From: Alphaproteobacteria bacterium | GTDB lineage: Bacteria > Pseudomonadota > Alphaproteobacteria > Micropepsales > Micropepsaceae | Assembly: GCA_028869725.1 (NCBI GenBank) | Contig: JAGWRJ010000428.1 | Coordinates: 1 to 6,811, forward strand | DNA length: 6,811 bases | Reading direction: 5' to 3' | In this document: piece by piece, positions 1 to 6,036 of the stretch | Layout of the letters: every line of letters begins with the position of its first letter | Position numbering within the stretch: the stretch's first letter is position 1 | Program-made: the position numbers and the translations under genes | The notes under the pieces: model-generated | Told to the model about the DNA's origin: nothing | The model's database searches: none | The model's input: the letters and a program-made list of their open reading frames with translations, nothing else

Positions 1-2
1 CC

Positions 3-155
3 GGCCCGAAATGCCCGAGCTGCAAGAAGCCGACGTTCAAGAACGAAACCAAGACCGGCAAGGCGTACTACCGGTGCGGCGGATGCAAGGGTGCCTGGTG
101 GCCGGACCGCAAGGATGAAGGCAAGCTCGGGGGGAAGTGGGAGGGGCCGAAGTGA
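3..155 (+). CDS. C-terminal end of a zinc-ribbon protein (5' end outside window)
   Basis: The reading frame is open from the window edge to a TGA at 153-155 and gives 50 residues. It shows two CxxC pairs, C4-P-S-C7 and C25-G-G-C28, with 17 residues between them. This is the spacing of a four-cysteine zinc ribbon, and the basic and aromatic residues around it (YYRC, AWWPDR) fit nucleic-acid binding. The last 15 or so residues are rich in Lys and Gly and probably disordered. Such ribbons occur as C-terminal appendages on topoisomerases, single-strand-binding or recombination proteins and other plasmid, phage or integrative-element proteins. Which of these it is cannot be told from the tail alone. 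It lies in the same orientation as the genes that follow, but about 100 non-coding bases separate them, so it is probably a different unit. Confidence 0.6.
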   Translation, partial: GPKCPSCKKPTFKNETKTGKAYYRCGGCKGAWWPDRKDEGKLGGKWEGPK

Positions 156-262
156 GGTCTTGAGTGCGCAGCGTTATGCTTTCTGGCGCGCATCACAGAT
201 GGAGGTGCGCATCGAATTAGGGATGCGCTGGAAAATCCAGACTTCGGAACGAAAGACACTGA
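156..262. other. Intergenic stretch without a recognised gene
   Basis: No convincing gene lies here. In the frame of the downstream methyltransferase-like fragment there are stops at 161-163, 218-220 and 260-262, the last immediately before the ATG at 263. The missing upstream part of that protein is therefore not encoded in this frame. I see no clear promoter or terminator hairpin. Confidence 0.45.
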
Positions 263-685
263 ATGCCGCCCCAAGACTTGTTTCCGATCCCGTGGTTGGT
301 CAACAGCCTGCCAGCGGATTGGCTCGCGCGGCAAATGATTCAAGTCAACGTCAGCCAGACCTATCTCAATCGCTTGCCCATCCCGCAACCCAGTGACGCC
401 GATATTCTGGCCAACGCCGATTACGCAACGCTCGCCAAGAATGCGTTGCTGCTGACTCTGGCTGCCAGCTGGGCTGATTTTGCCGAACTGGCGCCCTTGC
501 TTGACGTGAAGAATCAGGATGTACCGACGACCGCCAAAACCATGGACATGCTGCGCGCCGAGAACGACAAAATTGTGACCCGACTCTACGGCATTACTTT
601 CGCCGCACTCGCTCACTTGCTCAGCAGTTTTAAAGGCATGGCAACGAAGCGGCCAGAGTATGTCGCATTGCTTCAGGAGACGTGA
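263..685 (+). CDS. C-terminal remnant of an adenine DNA methyltransferase (Eco57I/type IIG-like)
   Basis: The frame gives 140 residues. The start (residues 11-43, with NSLPADWLARQM, NVSQTYL and RLPIPQP) matches the pattern seen just after the catalytic domain of large Eco57I-like or type IIG N6-adenine methyltransferases, where a line of the type 'NSLxxDWxxRQ...LPxPxP' marks the end of the target-recognition region. The rest is an alpha-helical tail ending RPEYVALLQET. No SAM-binding FxGxG motif and no NPPY catalytic motif is present, and full-length relatives are roughly 1000 residues or longer. This is therefore a tail, not an enzyme. A stop codon sits directly before the ATG and only a weak purine stretch precedes it, so the ATG may be the first available start inside a truncated gene. 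Upstream sequence in the other plus frames does not continue the homology by eye. It is most simply a decayed restriction or defence gene. A small stand-alone protein cannot be excluded. Confidence 0.55.
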   Translation: MPPQDLFPIPWLVNSLPADWLARQMIQVNVSQTYLNRLPIPQPSDADILANADYATLAKNALLLTLAASWADFAELAPLLDVKNQDVPTTAKTMDMLRAENDKIVTRLYGITFAALAHLLSSFKGMATKRPEYVALLQET

Positions 686-704
686 GTGGCCTCGATGAAG
701 GCAA

Positions 705-727
705 GGTTCTGTGTCTATCGCAGAACC
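705..727. repeat. Perfect 7-bp stem-loop in the region upstream of abiEi
   Basis: GGTTCTG at 705-711 is the exact reverse complement of CAGAACC at 721-727, with a 9-base loop. It lies 20 bases after the stop of the methyltransferase-like remnant. No T-run follows, so it is not a standard intrinsic terminator. It could reduce read-through into abiEi or be part of a protein-binding region. Confidence 0.45.
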
Positions 728-739
728 GTCACCTCAAAG

Positions 740-755
740 ATCGCTGATCAGCGAT
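740..755. repeat. Perfect 16-bp palindrome (possible operator)
   Basis: ATCGCTGATCAGCGAT is identical to its own reverse complement over 16 bases with no spacer. It lies about 100 bases upstream of the preferred abiEi start. A gapless palindrome of this length suits a dimeric DNA-binding protein. Its distance from the start makes it a possible upstream operator or a relic of an older promoter. No function is shown by the sequence itself. Confidence 0.4.
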
Positions 756-805
756 TCACCATCCAAGCGGCCAATCTCGGGATGCAGCCTCCCGGTCTCC
801 CAATT

Positions 806-846
806 CATACGCAAAAAGCTTGTATTCTTGCCGGTTTTTGCATATG
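806..846 (+). promoter_or_regulatory. Putative abiE promoter/operator with 12-bp inverted repeat
   Basis: CATACGCAAAAA at 806-817 and TTTTTGCATATG at 835-846 are reverse complements at 11 of 12 positions, separated by 17 bases. The right arm ends 8 bases before the ATG at 855. Characterised AbiEi proteins repress their own operon by binding inverted repeats in its promoter, so this is a good candidate for the AbiEi site. A weak -10-like TATTCT (823-828) lies between the arms and would put transcription start near 835. No good -35 is visible at the right distance, so the exact promoter is uncertain. The inverted repeat is seen directly; its role is inferred. Confidence 0.5.
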
Positions 847-854
847 CTCTGGAA

Positions 855-1673
855 ATGGCCTCCCTTGAACAATTCGTTGACGACCGGCTTCTCCATGGTC
901 GTGCGCACTTCGACCGTGAAGAGGCGCTGGCTGCGCTCGACCTGAAACCTGAGGGCCTGACCGCCGCGATCACCCGGCTGGTGAAAAAACGCAAGCTGGC
1001 CAACCCGCGCCATGGCTTCTACTTGATCCTGCGTCCCGAGGATCAGATGGCCGGCGCCCCGGATCCCGTTCGTTGGATCGATCCCTTGATGAAGCATCAA
1101 AGGATCGACTATCGCATCTCGCTGCTGCGCGCTGCCGCCTTCCATGGTTCATCGCACCAGGCCGCCATGGTCTTTCAGGTGGTTGCGCCCAAGCAGTTGC
1201 GGGACTTCGAGATCGGCCGCCACCGCCTCCAGTTTCTCTATCAGACGCCCAAGGCCTTCACAAAGCTCAATCAACCTGATCAGCTCGATCGAATGAAGAG
1301 TGATGCCGGTTTTGCCCAAGTGGCTGGCGTCGAGTTGACGTTGCTGGATTGCGCACGCTACTTCCACAAGGCCTCCGGCATCAATGGAGTTGCGCAGATC
1401 GCCAAGGATATAGGCGCCAAGGCTGAGCCGCGTGCGCTCGCCAAAGCGGCTGCCGCTTACGAAAACTCGGCCGTGCGTCGGCTCGGCTATCTGCTTGACC
1501 GTGCCGGTCATGTGCGCCAGGCCAACGCGCTGGAATCCTTTGCCAAGAAGGCCAAGACGGCGGTGCCCCTGGACCCTTCCGTCAAGCCCTTCATGGATTC
1601 CCTGTCTGAACTCCACGAGAAAGATACGAAGTGGAAGCTCGTGATCAATGAATCCGTGGAGATTGACTTTTGA
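855..1673 (+). CDS. abiEi: AbiEi-family antitoxin / transcriptional repressor (type IV toxin-antitoxin)
   Basis: The product is 272 residues from the ATG at 855. In AbiE systems this protein counteracts the AbiEii toxin without binding it and represses the operon. The N-terminal 60 residues form a winged-helix domain: a recognition-helix-like stretch (GLTAAITRLVKKRKL, about 34-48) is followed by the wing RHGFYLIL at 52-59, typical of the family. The middle holds the family pattern FHGSSHQAAMVFQVV (about 96-110) and ELTLLDCARYFH (160-171). The C-terminal part is helical (VAQIAKDI, about 179-186, then ALAKAAAAYENSAVRRLGYLLDRAG). A longer frame opens at a GTG at 711, but those 48 extra residues are not family-like and would cover the inverted repeats, so 855 is preferred. 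No strong Shine-Dalgarno is seen before it. The gene overlaps abiEii by 4 bases. Confidence 0.86.
   Translation: MASLEQFVDDRLLHGRAHFDREEALAALDLKPEGLTAAITRLVKKRKLANPRHGFYLILRPEDQMAGAPDPVRWIDPLMKHQRIDYRISLLRAAAFHGSSHQAAMVFQVVAPKQLRDFEIGRHRLQFLYQTPKAFTKLNQPDQLDRMKSDAGFAQVAGVELTLLDCARYFHKASGINGVAQIAKDIGAKAEPRALAKAAAAYENSAVRRLGYLLDRAGHVRQANALESFAKKAKTAVPLDPSVKPFMDSLSELHEKDTKWKLVINESVEIDF
1656..1661 (+). promoter_or_regulatory. Ribosome-binding site supporting the TTG start of abiEii
   Basis: GTGGAG lies 8 bases before the TTG at 1670 and inside the 3' end of abiEi. It supports a non-ATG start that overlaps the abiEi stop as TTGA, an arrangement that allows translational coupling of antitoxin and toxin. 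The next in-frame ATG lies beyond the GGT...K and DxD motifs, so TTG is the only start that gives a complete toxin. Confidence 0.6.
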
Positions 1674-2530
1674 TTCCTCGCTCATATATCCAGGCTTGGA
1701 GCGTGAAGGCTCCTTGGCCCGATGCCAGGCAGATCGAACAGGACCTGATCATCTGCCGGGCCTTGTGCGACCTGTTCAACGCGCCGGCGCTGAAAGACAA
1801 GATCGCTTTCCGTGGTGGCACCGCAATCAACAAGCTGCTGTTTAAGAAGCCACTGCGTTATTCGGAAGACATCGATCTGGTGCAAACGCAGGCCGAACCC
1901 ATTGGAACGACGGTCGATGCGATCCGCGAAACCCTGTCATGGCTCGGTAAGTGCAATCGTGAGCAGGCAGGGCATTCGATGCACTTGGTGTTCAAGTTCA
2001 CGCCCGAAGCGGATCCGCAGGCAACACTGAAACTCAAGGTCGAGATCAATACGCGCGAGCACGAGCACCTGCTCGGCGTCAGGTCTTACCCCTTCGCAGT
2101 AGACAGCGACTGGTACCAGGACGAGGCCGAGATCGCGTCCTTCGAGCCCGAAGAACTGTTCGGTACCAAGCTGCGTGCGCTGCTGCAGCGGCGCAAAAAT
2201 CGCGACCTCTTCGATCTGCACCATGGGCTCGACCAGTTGGCGATGGATCGGAACAAGCTCATCGCCTGCTTCGATCATTACCTGGCGCTTGAAGGCAAAC
2301 CCATCACGCGCGCCGTCGCCGAGCAGCGCATGCTGGAAAAGCTCACGCGCAGCCTCACTGAGGACATCGCACCGTTGCTGCCGGCCGGTGTCCGCTTCAA
2401 CGACGACGATGCGATGCGGGCATTCGAGCGCGTCTGGGCGGAACTGATCACCCTCATCAAGGGGGATGCGTGGAAGCTGACTGACAAAGCGCTAGAAGAC
2501 CTGCGCGCAAAAAATATCCTGGCCTATTGA
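1670..2530 (+). CDS. abiEii: AbiEii-family nucleotidyltransferase toxin (type IV toxin-antitoxin)
   Basis: The product is 286 residues, close to the usual length of AbiEii/AbiGii (DUF1814) toxins. Members of this family are DNA-polymerase-beta-like nucleotidyltransferases that stop growth, and some are shown to add nucleotides to tRNA acceptor ends. All family motifs are visible: motif I F47-RGGTAINK-55, motif II with the metal-binding aspartates in SEDIDL (65-70), motif III LKVEIN (122-127), and motif IV KLRALLQRRKNRDLFDL (167-183) with its conserved Lys and Asp. The enzyme therefore looks active. Translation starts at TTG, which may keep toxin synthesis below that of the antitoxin. The start overlaps the abiEi stop by 4 bases. 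The stop lies 18 bases before the next gene, whose product is a nuclease of the Gabija type, suggesting one transcript for both modules. Confidence 0.9.
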   Translation: MIPRSYIQAWSVKAPWPDARQIEQDLIICRALCDLFNAPALKDKIAFRGGTAINKLLFKKPLRYSEDIDLVQTQAEPIGTTVDAIRETLSWLGKCNREQAGHSMHLVFKFTPEADPQATLKLKVEINTREHEHLLGVRSYPFAVDSDWYQDEAEIASFEPEELFGTKLRALLQRRKNRDLFDLHHGLDQLAMDRNKLIACFDHYLALEGKPITRAVAEQRMLEKLTRSLTEDIAPLLPAGVRFNDDDAMRAFERVWAELITLIKGDAWKLTDKALEDLRAKNILAY

Positions 2531-2536
2531 GTCTGT

Positions 2537-2543
2537 AGGGGAG
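2537..2543 (+). promoter_or_regulatory. Strong ribosome-binding site of the OLD nuclease gene
   Basis: AGGGGAG ends 5 bases before the ATG at 2549, in the 18-base gap after abiEii. It is the best Shine-Dalgarno in the operon and fixes the start of the nuclease. The gap has no room for a separate promoter, although one inside the end of abiEii cannot be excluded. Confidence 0.6.
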
Positions 2544-2548
2544 ACACC

Positions 2549-4300
2549 ATGCACTTGGGGAGCCTGACAATTTCGCGTTTCCGCTCTTGCGACAATGTGT
2601 CCGTCAGTCTCCGCCCCGACCTGACCGTTCTTGTCGGTGAGAACAATGGCGGCAAGTCCAATGTCGTAGACGCGATCCGGCTGCTCACCTTGCCGCTGAG
2701 CGGGCGCCGAGAGCGGTACCCAGAAGACGAAGATGTACGGCGCAACGCGACGGTCCCAAACTTTCAGATTGAAGGTGTCTTCAAGGGACTCGGCGAAACG
2801 CTGAAAGGGCTGCTGATCTCGGCAGTTCCAGACCCTACCAAGGATGAGGCGGTCTTCGGTTATCGGTATGAGTCGCGATCCGCACGCTCGCCGCGCGGCA
2901 AGGCCATCGTCTGGGCCGGGCGCTTTGACACCAATGAGCCGGAGGCTGGCTCCACCGATCTGATTCGACACGTCTACCTACCACCGCTGCGCGATGCGCA
3001 TCAGGCGCTTGGCACTGGAAGCGGCGCGCGGGTCATGGCATTGTTGCGCCATTTCCTACCGAAGGATCAAGAGCCGAATTTCCTTGCTGGTGTCAGGCGC
3101 ACGGACGATAGGCCGGACGTCCTGACGACAATGAACGCGGAGATCGACACCGCCTTGGGAATGCTGACCAATGGGGTCCGTCCGCAAACGGCGGCACTCG
3201 ACTTCGGAGCAGAAACCCTGCTCGATGTCGCCCGCGATTTGAGGTTTCGCCTGGCCGATACCGGCCTTGTGCCCGAAGACATCCGGGCTTCCGGTCTGGG
3301 CTACTCCAATCTGCTCTACATGGCCACGGTCGTCGTCGAACTGGCGAAAGCCAAGGAAGCGGACCTCACGATCTTTCTTGTCGAGGAGCCTGAAGCTCAC
3401 TTGCATCCGCAGTTGCAAGTGTTAGTGCTCGAATTCCTACTGGAACAGGCTCGCCGATCGGCAGCGCGGGTCATCGAGCCCGGCAAGCCGGAAGGCCGCA
3501 TCCAGATCGTTGTGACGACCCATTCGCCAAACCTGACGGCATGGGTCTCTCCGCTGCATCTGGTAGTTATGCGCTCGCGTCGCCGCGAAGAGAATGGAGT
3601 GACAGTGTCGGAATCGGTCAGCGTACCCATCGCCGAACTCGGCCTTAAACCGAAGACGCTGGACAAGATCAACCGCTATCTGGATGTGACCCGCTCCGCG
3701 TTGCTGTTCGGCAACAGAGCTATCCTGGTTGAAGGGATTGCCGAGGCACTACTGTTGCCGGTGCTGGCGCAAAAAATTGTCCTGGTCGACGATGCCGACG
3801 GATGGCTCCGGTTCAAAGGAACCGTCGTCGTGCCGATCGAGGGTGTGGACTTCCGCCCCTATGTCGAGGTACTGCTGCGGCCGGTTAGCGGCGCACGCAT
3901 CGCCGACCGGCTGATCGTGATCACCGACGCCGATCCGACCGTGTTGGGGAATCGGAAGGTCGATCTTGAAAACCTCGCCGCGACCCATGGCGCGCCGCAA
4001 GCGCTGACTGTGCTGACCAATCAGCACACGCTGGAACATGAGATTTTCGGAGCGGGTAATGAGGTTTTCTTGAAGAGTGTGTTTCTTCGGCTACACCGCA
4101 ACTCGCGTCAGGACTGGACGGATCGGATAGAGGGTGTCGCTGCTCAGGAGCGTCCCGACGCGTTCTTGGAGCTGATCGAGACGAAGAAAACCCGTAAGGG
4201 CGATTTGGCCCAAGCCATTGCCTCACGCATCGTCGCGGGAGAGCCGTTTTCCGTCCCTGACTACCTTGCCAACGCGATTCGTGGCGCGGCGCAGCCATGA
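2549..4300 (+). CDS. gajA: GajA-like OLD-family ATPase/TOPRIM endonuclease (Gabija)
   Basis: The product is 583 residues, near the 578 of the studied Bacillus cereus GajA. The N-terminal half is an ABC-type ATPase: Walker A GENNGGKSN (30-38), an ABC-signature-like SGLGYSN (248-254), Walker B LVEEPEAHLHP (Glu279/Glu280), and the switch histidine in THSPN (324-328). The C-terminal half is a TOPRIM nuclease: Glu395 in LVEGIAE, the DxD pair Asp460/Asp462 in ITDAD, TLEHE (Glu496), and the late lysine Lys550 in TRKGDLAQ. All metal-binding and catalytic positions expected of class 2 OLD enzymes are present, so it looks functional. In Gabija, GajA is a sequence-selective DNA nicking endonuclease, restrained by nucleotides, that assembles with the GajB helicase. 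The gene overlaps the following helicase gene by 4 bases (ATGA), the usual gajA-gajB arrangement. Assignment to Gabija rather than to a general OLD protein rests on that neighbour. Confidence 0.87.
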   Translation: MHLGSLTISRFRSCDNVSVSLRPDLTVLVGENNGGKSNVVDAIRLLTLPLSGRRERYPEDEDVRRNATVPNFQIEGVFKGLGETLKGLLISAVPDPTKDEAVFGYRYESRSARSPRGKAIVWAGRFDTNEPEAGSTDLIRHVYLPPLRDAHQALGTGSGARVMALLRHFLPKDQEPNFLAGVRRTDDRPDVLTTMNAEIDTALGMLTNGVRPQTAALDFGAETLLDVARDLRFRLADTGLVPEDIRASGLGYSNLLYMATVVVELAKAKEADLTIFLVEEPEAHLHPQLQVLVLEFLLEQARRSAARVIEPGKPEGRIQIVVTTHSPNLTAWVSPLHLVVMRSRRREENGVTVSESVSVPIAELGLKPKTLDKINRYLDVTRSALLFGNRAILVEGIAEALLLPVLAQKIVLVDDADGWLRFKGTVVVPIEGVDFRPYVEVLLRPVSGARIADRLIVITDADPTVLGNRKVDLENLAATHGAPQALTVLTNQHTLEHEIFGAGNEVFLKSVFLRLHRNSRQDWTDRIEGVAAQERPDAFLELIETKKTRKGDLAQAIASRIVAGEPFSVPDYLANAIRGAAQP

Positions 4301-5304
4301 CTGGCATCCATGGTCTGACGGCAGAACAGGAAGCATTTGCCACACACATCGGCAGCGCCTTTGTGCATGCTTGTCCCGGTGCGGGAAAGACGCGCATGAT
4401 CATCGCGCGCCTGGCCAAGATTGCCAACGCGTTGCCGCCGCGGCGTGGTGTGGCAGTTCTCTCCTTCACGAATTCTGCCGTCGATGAGTTTCGAGAGCGC
4501 TGCCGGACTGCAGGGCTCGACCCACTCTTGAAGCATCCCAGCTTCGTGGGAACGCTCGATGCCTTTGTCCGACATTTCGTCGTGCTTCCAGGCAGTGCGG
4601 CAATCAGCGCGATGCGACCGATCATCCTCGATAGTTGGGACACTCTCGGCATAGAGGTTCGGTTGTCGGGAAAAATGGCCTTCCGAGGTGATGCGGTGAG
4701 CCTGGACCTGTTCGACGCGGAGACCAATGTCATTGATCCGGCGAGAATCGGGCACGCCGGACTACGAAACCATGTGCGTCAGTATCAAGCCAGGTATCAA
4801 CAGACTGCGGCACAACGGCGACGTGGTTTACTGCAGGCTGGCTATCTGAGCGCTAGCGATGCTCGCGTTCTGACGCAGCGGCTGATTCGTGATCCAGTGA
4901 ATGGCGGTGCACTTGGTCGCGCATTGGCAGCACGTTTCCACGAAGTCATGGTGGACGAAGGCCAGGATTGCAATCCGCTTGATCTGCAGATCCTATCGTG
5001 GCTCAGAGAGCACGGCGTGCATGTCGTCTTCGTGTGTGACCCGGACCAGGCAATCTATGAATTCCGTAACGGAAATCCTGCTGGTGTTCAGGCATTCAAG
5101 GAGACGTACCCGGTTGAAACGCGTCGAGGGCTGACAGGGAATTTTCGCAGTAGCCCAGCGGTCTGCCGGTTGGCTGCCACGCTCAAAAGCACGGGCCAGA
5201 TAGATCCCCGCTGGCCACCCCAAACTGCTCCACTTATGGCCGGTCAAACTGCCCCAGGCAGGACGGTCGGATTATGCCTATTCGGCGGCGGCGGTGATGC
5301 GTGA
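4297..5304 (+). CDS. gajB: GajB-like UvrD/Rep helicase, cut short by the IS21 insertion
   Basis: This is a superfamily 1 helicase. The N-terminal half is intact: LTAEQEAF (7-14), Walker A ACPGAGKT (25-32), motif Ia LSFTNSAVDEF (55-65), motif II VDEGQD (219-224), motif III CDPDQAIY (247-254), and motif IV-like NFRSSP (282-287). Helicase sequence runs to about residue 305 (near 5211). It then enters the terminal repeat of an IS21 element, and the frame continues through IS DNA to a TGA at 5302-5304, adding about 30 foreign residues. Family members are near 490 residues or longer, so motifs V and VI with the arginine finger are lost. ATP binding may remain, but helicase activity very probably does not. 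The start overlaps the gajA stop as ATGA. The rest of the gene may lie beyond the far end of the IS, outside this window. The gene is best treated as an insertion-disrupted gajB. Confidence 0.85.
   Translation: MTGIHGLTAEQEAFATHIGSAFVHACPGAGKTRMIIARLAKIANALPPRRGVAVLSFTNSAVDEFRERCRTAGLDPLLKHPSFVGTLDAFVRHFVVLPGSAAISAMRPIILDSWDTLGIEVRLSGKMAFRGDAVSLDLFDAETNVIDPARIGHAGLRNHVRQYQARYQQTAAQRRRGLLQAGYLSASDARVLTQRLIRDPVNGGALGRALAARFHEVMVDEGQDCNPLDLQILSWLREHGVHVVFVCDPDQAIYEFRNGNPAGVQAFKETYPVETRRGLTGNFRSSPAVCRLAATLKSTGQIDPRWPPQTAPLMAGQTAPGRTVGLCLFGGGGDA
5212..5232. repeat. IS21 terminal repeat, outer copy
   Basis: This copy begins TGGCC and contains CAAACTGCTCCA. It matches the inner copy 25 bases further in. 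Repeated binding sites at each end are a known trait of IS21 elements, where the transposase IstA binds them. This copy defines the likely insertion junction. Confidence 0.65.
5237..5256. repeat. IS21 terminal repeat, inner copy
   Basis: This copy begins TGGCC and contains CAAACTGCCCCA. It is a direct repeat of the outer copy, with differences only in the 3-4 bases after TGGCC and one base near the end. The start-to-start distance is 25 bases. It lies 21 bases beyond the stop of istB. Confidence 0.65.
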
Positions 5305-6036
5305 GGCGGCCTCCTTCAGACGGTAACTTTTGCCCTCGAACTCCAGCATGGCGCAGCGGTGCATGAGCCGGTCGAGGATGGTGGTGGCCATGGTGGCATC
5401 GCCCAGATACTTGCCCCAGTCCTGCACCACGCGGTTGGAGGTGATGATGATGGAGCGGCGCAGCTTGTAGCGCTGGTGCACGATGGATTGCAGCAACTCG
5501 GCGCTCACATCGGCGATGCGCCGTGCCAGGAAGAGATCGTCCAAGACCAGCAGGTCGGGGGCAACCCAGCCCTTGAGCTGTTCGGCCTGTTCTGCCGTGC
5601 TGGCCAATCCGTAGCGAGCGAACTCGGTGTCGGCCTCCACGTAGCGCACGTCATAGCCCTGCAACGTGGCTTGGTAGGCCACAGCCTTAGCCACATGACT
5701 CTTGCCGGTGCCGGGCTTGCCAATGATCAGCGCGTTGGCACCTTCGGCGATGCACTTCAGTGTGTGCAACTCGAAGCAGGCGCTGCGCGGCAGCTTCGGA
5801 TTGAAGCGCCAGTCGAAGTCCGCCAGGGAGGGCCGCTCATCCAGGCCCGAGCGCTTGAATCGGCGCGCGGTCAGGCGCGAGCGGCGCCGGTCCAGCTCGT
5901 CTTGGAGCATGGCCGCGAAGGTTTCCAGGAAGGGCTGCTGGGCGGCCTGGGCCTGCATCACACGGGTCGACAGGGTCTCTGCAATGCCGGACAGGCGCAA
6001 CTCGCGCAGGGCGCGTTCGATCTCGATCATGTTCAT
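5278..6036 (-). CDS. istB: IS21-family helper ATPase IstB
   Basis: The product is 252 residues, the full length usual for IstB. IstB is a DnaC-like AAA+ ATPase that forms an oligomer on target DNA, bends it and activates the IstA transposase for strand transfer. The N-terminal helical domain (1 to about 95) is rich in Arg and Glu. The AAA+ core carries Walker A GKPGTGKS (106-113), Walker B LLVLDD (162-167), the sensor-like ITSNR (198-202), and an arginine-rich DRLMHRC (222-228) with the candidate arginine finger. The stop is TAG at 5278-5280. The ATG overlaps the istA stop by 4 bases (ATGA on the minus strand), and AAGGG lies about 10 bases upstream of it. The gene appears intact, so it is unlikely that this half of the IS has decayed. 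Confidence 0.95.
   Translation of the reverse strand: MNMIEIERALRELRLSGIAETLSTRVMQAQAAQQPFLETFAAMLQDELDRRRSRLTARRFKRSGLDERPSLADFDWRFNPKLPRSACFELHTLKCIAEGANALIIGKPGTGKSHVAKAVAYQATLQGYDVRYVEADTEFARYGLASTAEQAEQLKGWVAPDLLVLDDLFLARRIADVSAELLQSIVHQRYKLRRSIIITSNRVVQDWGKYLGDATMATTILDRLMHRCAMLEFEGKSYRLKEAASRITAAAE

Noticed and set aside
91..396. Plus-strand frame of 101 codons between the zinc-ribbon gene and the methyltransferase remnant
   Set aside because: It overlaps both real frames in another phase, and its product has no recognisable motif. It is best explained as chance in GC-rich DNA.
68..616. Minus-strand frame of 182 codons opposite the methyltransferase remnant
   Set aside because: Its low-complexity product rich in Gly, Gln, His and Arg shows no family features and mirrors the codon pattern of the plus-strand gene.
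711..854. A longer abiEi reading frame from the GTG at 711
   Set aside because: The 48 extra residues have no family resemblance, come before the usual N-terminal helix, and would run through the inverted repeats. The ATG at 855 matches the normal start of the winged-helix domain.
3921..4733. Minus-strand frame of 270 codons across the gajA-gajB junction
   Set aside because: It lies opposite two well-supported genes. The product is rich in Arg, Ser and Pro, as is typical of an antisense shadow, and it has no domain pattern.
2549..5304. Assignment of the OLD and helicase genes to PARIS or to a retron or Septu-like system
   Set aside because: PARIS pairs a separate ATPase with a separate TOPRIM protein, whereas here both domains are in one chain. 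No HNH, reverse-transcriptase or structured RNA partner is present. A UvrD-like partner with ATGA overlap fits Gabija.
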